This document shows positions 5,157 to 6,750 of a stretch of 6,750 bases of DNA, in pieces (the first letter of the stretch is position 1; the number at the start of each line of letters is the position of its first letter). The stretch covers positions 1 to 6,750 of the forward strand of contig JANTHQ010000104.1 in NCBI GenBank assembly GCA_024762375.1, in the 5' to 3' direction. Under the pieces are notes generated by a model that was not told the origin of the DNA, ran no database searches, and saw only the letters and a program-made list of their open reading frames with translations. Origin of the DNA: Anaerolineaceae bacterium. Lineage in GTDB: Bacteria; Chloroflexota; Anaerolineae; 4572-78. Made by a program: the position numbers and the translations under genes.

Positions 5157-6524
5157 TCACAGCGACGACAAATCTACCGGCGATAAATCGGGATTGTCGC
5201 ACGCCACCCGCCCGACTTTCCCCATCGGTATCCACGTTTTTTCCAGCCGCACCCGCACCACATCCGCCGTGAAATCGGTGTTGGTTCCCAAATGCCCATC
5301 GTTGCTCATCAGGCTGGAACCCACGCCGTAAATGTCGGCAGGAACGCCCAAATCTTCAAATTGCCGAATTTTTTTCGGGTTGAACCCGCCGCTGACCACG
5401 ATTTTCACATCGCGGCAATATTCGCGGGCGCGCGATTGCCATTCGGCGGGAAGTTGCCAACTTTCCCATGCGTGGTCTATTGCCTGCCGAACCGTCCACA
5501 CCAGCCGCGGGTTGACGCCGTTATCAAGTTTTCTGTCGCCCAGCGGCGGCAAACTGATGTCGCGCATATTGCCCGCCGTGTCGAGCCGCACGCCGAACAG
5601 TCGGTATTTTTCGGCTTCGGTATCATCGCCCGCTTCGATTGCCTGCCGGTATCGGGCAAACATCGCTTTGAGCACCGCCAAACTCGTGCCCACCGAATCA
5701 TTGTTAAAATCGACCAGCGCCACCCGCGGCACAGAAACGTCCTGTGTGGCGGCAAACGCCAGCATCGCCGCGACCGTATCGCCCAAAAACGATGCAATCG
5801 CCGCGTGCGCTACCGTTCCCCCGCCGAGGCCGCCCCACCAGTCGCCCTGCGCATCGGTAGAAACGAAAGATGCCACATGCCCGCCAAAATCGAGATTGAA
5901 CCGTTTCACGGCAATATCATAGGCGTAGCCGTCGGCGGCTTGCACTTCGTGCGCATCGAATCGTGCCGGAAAGAAAAGGACGGGTTTGCCGCGCGCCGCC
6001 ACCAGCGTGTTGTATACATTGGTGGCAATTCGGCTGCCGCGCGTGAGTGCGCCCAAAATCGGCGTTTCCAAAATGGCAATATCGCGGTATCGCCCGCGAA
6101 TTTTCATCACGGGCTGCAAGCGGGTAATATCGCCATCGTATCGGGTGATGACGCCATCCTGCACCGCTTCCACCTCCAAATTTTGCCATGTTTCCACAAA
6201 TTCGCCGGTTTCATCAAAATAGCCGGTGCAGTGGCGCAACATGCTCAGCGCTTTGTCCACCCCGGCGATGACCGCTTGCGGGCGGCGGCGGTTGAAGATT
6301 TGCATTTCGACCCACACATCGCCGGTGCGCAGATGGTGCGGATTGAGCGAGTCGTCCGTCACCCGCGACGCATCGCCATCGAAACGGTAATTGGCGGCGG
6401 CAAGTTTTTTCAGCGTGTCGGCAATGTTGATGAAATATTTGTCGGAATACCAGCCACGCCGCATACGGTCTATATCCAATTTGAAAATCTCGTTGGTCAA
6501 TCGTTCGTTGTTAAAAATTGACAT
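5157..6524 (-). CDS. pncB: Nicotinate phosphoribosyltransferase
   Basis: This 455-residue cytoplasmic enzyme of the NAPRTase family makes nicotinate mononucleotide from nicotinate and PRPP, with ATP use, as a step in Preiss-Handler NAD salvage. The N-terminus has the substrate-site type motif YSDKYF (26-31). A GTVAH segment (236-240) resembles the region around the histidine that is phosphorylated in other family members, so His240 is the candidate. VVSGGFN (376-382), followed by the phosphate-binding-like DIYGVGSSL (397-405), is the family's C-terminal barrel signature. Most relatives have GVGT here, so Ser403 is a mild variation. Length is normal for the PncB2-like group. The ATG at 6524 is preceded by GGGGAGA (6529-6535) at 4 bases. 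The hydrolase gene upstream ends 18 bases before this start, which indicates an operon whose promoter lies outside the window. Nicotinamide phosphoribosyltransferase is a less likely alternative. Confidence 0.93.
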   Translation of the reverse strand: MSIFNNERLTNEIFKLDIDRMRRGWYSDKYFINIADTLKKLAAANYRFDGDASRVTDDSLNPHHLRTGDVWVEMQIFNRRRPQAVIAGVDKALSMLRHCTGYFDETGEFVETWQNLEVEAVQDGVITRYDGDITRLQPVMKIRGRYRDIAILETPILGALTRGSRIATNVYNTLVAARGKPVLFFPARFDAHEVQAADGYAYDIAVKRFNLDFGGHVASFVSTDAQGDWWGGLGGGTVAHAAIASFLGDTVAAMLAFAATQDVSVPRVALVDFNNDSVGTSLAVLKAMFARYRQAIEAGDDTEAEKYRLFGVRLDTAGNMRDISLPPLGDRKLDNGVNPRLVWTVRQAIDHAWESWQLPAEWQSRAREYCRDVKIVVSGGFNPKKIRQFEDLGVPADIYGVGSSLMSNDGHLGTNTDFTADVVRVRLEKTWIPMGKVGRVACDNPDLSPVDLSSL

Positions 6525-6542
6525 ATTGTCTCCCCAAAAGTG

Positions 6543-6750
6543 TTATTTTATGCTCGCCACCACTTCCACCCCATTGAGCATCATATTGTACAGAAAAACC
6601 AAGTGCAGCAGGTTGCCATCGTGCGGTATTGCGCCGATTTTCTCCGCCGTTTCGACGGGCAAATCGTAGGTGTCCACACAATCCACCGGCAGCAACACCC
6701 GTGCCGGGCGATTGGCGGCATTGGCGCGTAATTTCAGGTGCATCGCCAGT
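6543..6750 (-). CDS. Isochorismatase-fold cysteine hydrolase (nicotinamidase-like), 3' end only
   Basis: This is the C-terminal 68 residues of a protein whose 5' part lies beyond the right edge; the frame is open to the edge, and the stop is TAA at 6543-6545. The segment VLLPVDCVDTYDLP, then HDGNLLHLVFLYNMMLNGVEVV, looks like the last beta-alpha-beta part of isochorismatase/nicotinamidase-like hydrolases, where a strand ending in an Asp-Cys or Asp-Ala pair follows the catalytic-cysteine helix. The catalytic cysteine would lie just upstream, outside the window. It ends 18 bases before the nicotinate phosphoribosyltransferase start on the same strand. That supports a nicotinamidase role (nicotinamide to nicotinate) feeding the next enzyme, but this is inferred from context and a short fragment. 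Another amidohydrolase of the same fold is possible. Confidence 0.65.
   Translation of the reverse strand, partial: LAMHLKLRANAANRPARVLLPVDCVDTYDLPVETAEKIGAIPHDGNLLHLVFLYNMMLNGVEVVASIK

Noticed and set aside
5292..6521. Long open frame (409 codons) on the plus strand opposite the nicotinate phosphoribosyltransferase gene
   Set aside because: It is antisense to a well-recognised enzyme, its translation is rich in His, Arg and Phe with no recognisable motif, and it lacks a clear ribosome binding site. It is a shadow of the codon bias.

Overview
The window reads as ordinary chromosomal DNA of a bacterium, most likely a Chloroflexota member of the Anaerolineae/Caldilineae/Ardenticatenia type. 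This is inferred from gene content: a B12-dependent class II ribonucleotide reductase with a small beta-rich insert near its N-terminus, a YgiQ/TIGR03960-like radical SAM protein, a stand-alone Roadblock/LC7 protein, and a nicotinate phosphoribosyltransferase paired with an isochorismatase-fold hydrolase. Inverted ATTGG-type repeats between genes fit the same impression. No 16S rRNA or other firm phylogenetic marker is present, so the assignment is tentative.

Layout. Positions 1-75 are the leader of nrdJ with a strong ribosome binding site. The nrdJ gene (76-2559, +) encodes a complete class II ribonucleotide reductase. A gene-free stretch of about 300 bases (2560-2863) is packed with inverted repeats: a REPIN-like pair of hairpins (2583-2661) nested inside a perfect 12-bp outer inverted repeat (2571-2717), a local hairpin (2690-2710), and a 20-bp stem-loop built of 7-bp units (2734-2784). 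It ends with a good sigma-70-type promoter (2803-2831) overlapped by a perfect 11-bp inverted repeat that looks like an operator. Then comes the radical SAM gene (2864-4591, +). A bidirectional intrinsic terminator (4637-4664) separates it from the convergent Roadblock gene (4678-5046, -), which has its own near-consensus promoter (5106-5134, -). Upstream of that on the minus strand lie nicotinate phosphoribosyltransferase (5157-6524) and, 18 bases before it, the 3' end of an isochorismatase-like hydrolase gene that leaves the window at the right edge.

How the genes work together. The two rightmost genes look like an operon for the Preiss-Handler NAD salvage route: the hydrolase would supply nicotinate from nicotinamide, and the phosphoribosyltransferase would convert it to nicotinate mononucleotide. 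nrdJ makes deoxynucleotides using adenosylcobalamin. The radical SAM protein belongs to a family with a corrinoid-binding-like N-terminal fold but no settled function. Its proximity to nrdJ is suggestive, but it has its own promoter and is separated by repeats. The Roadblock protein is an orphan here, with no GTPase partner in view. No mobile element with a transposase, CRISPR array, RNA gene or defence system was seen. The most unusual material is the repeat cluster and putative operator between nrdJ and the radical SAM gene.
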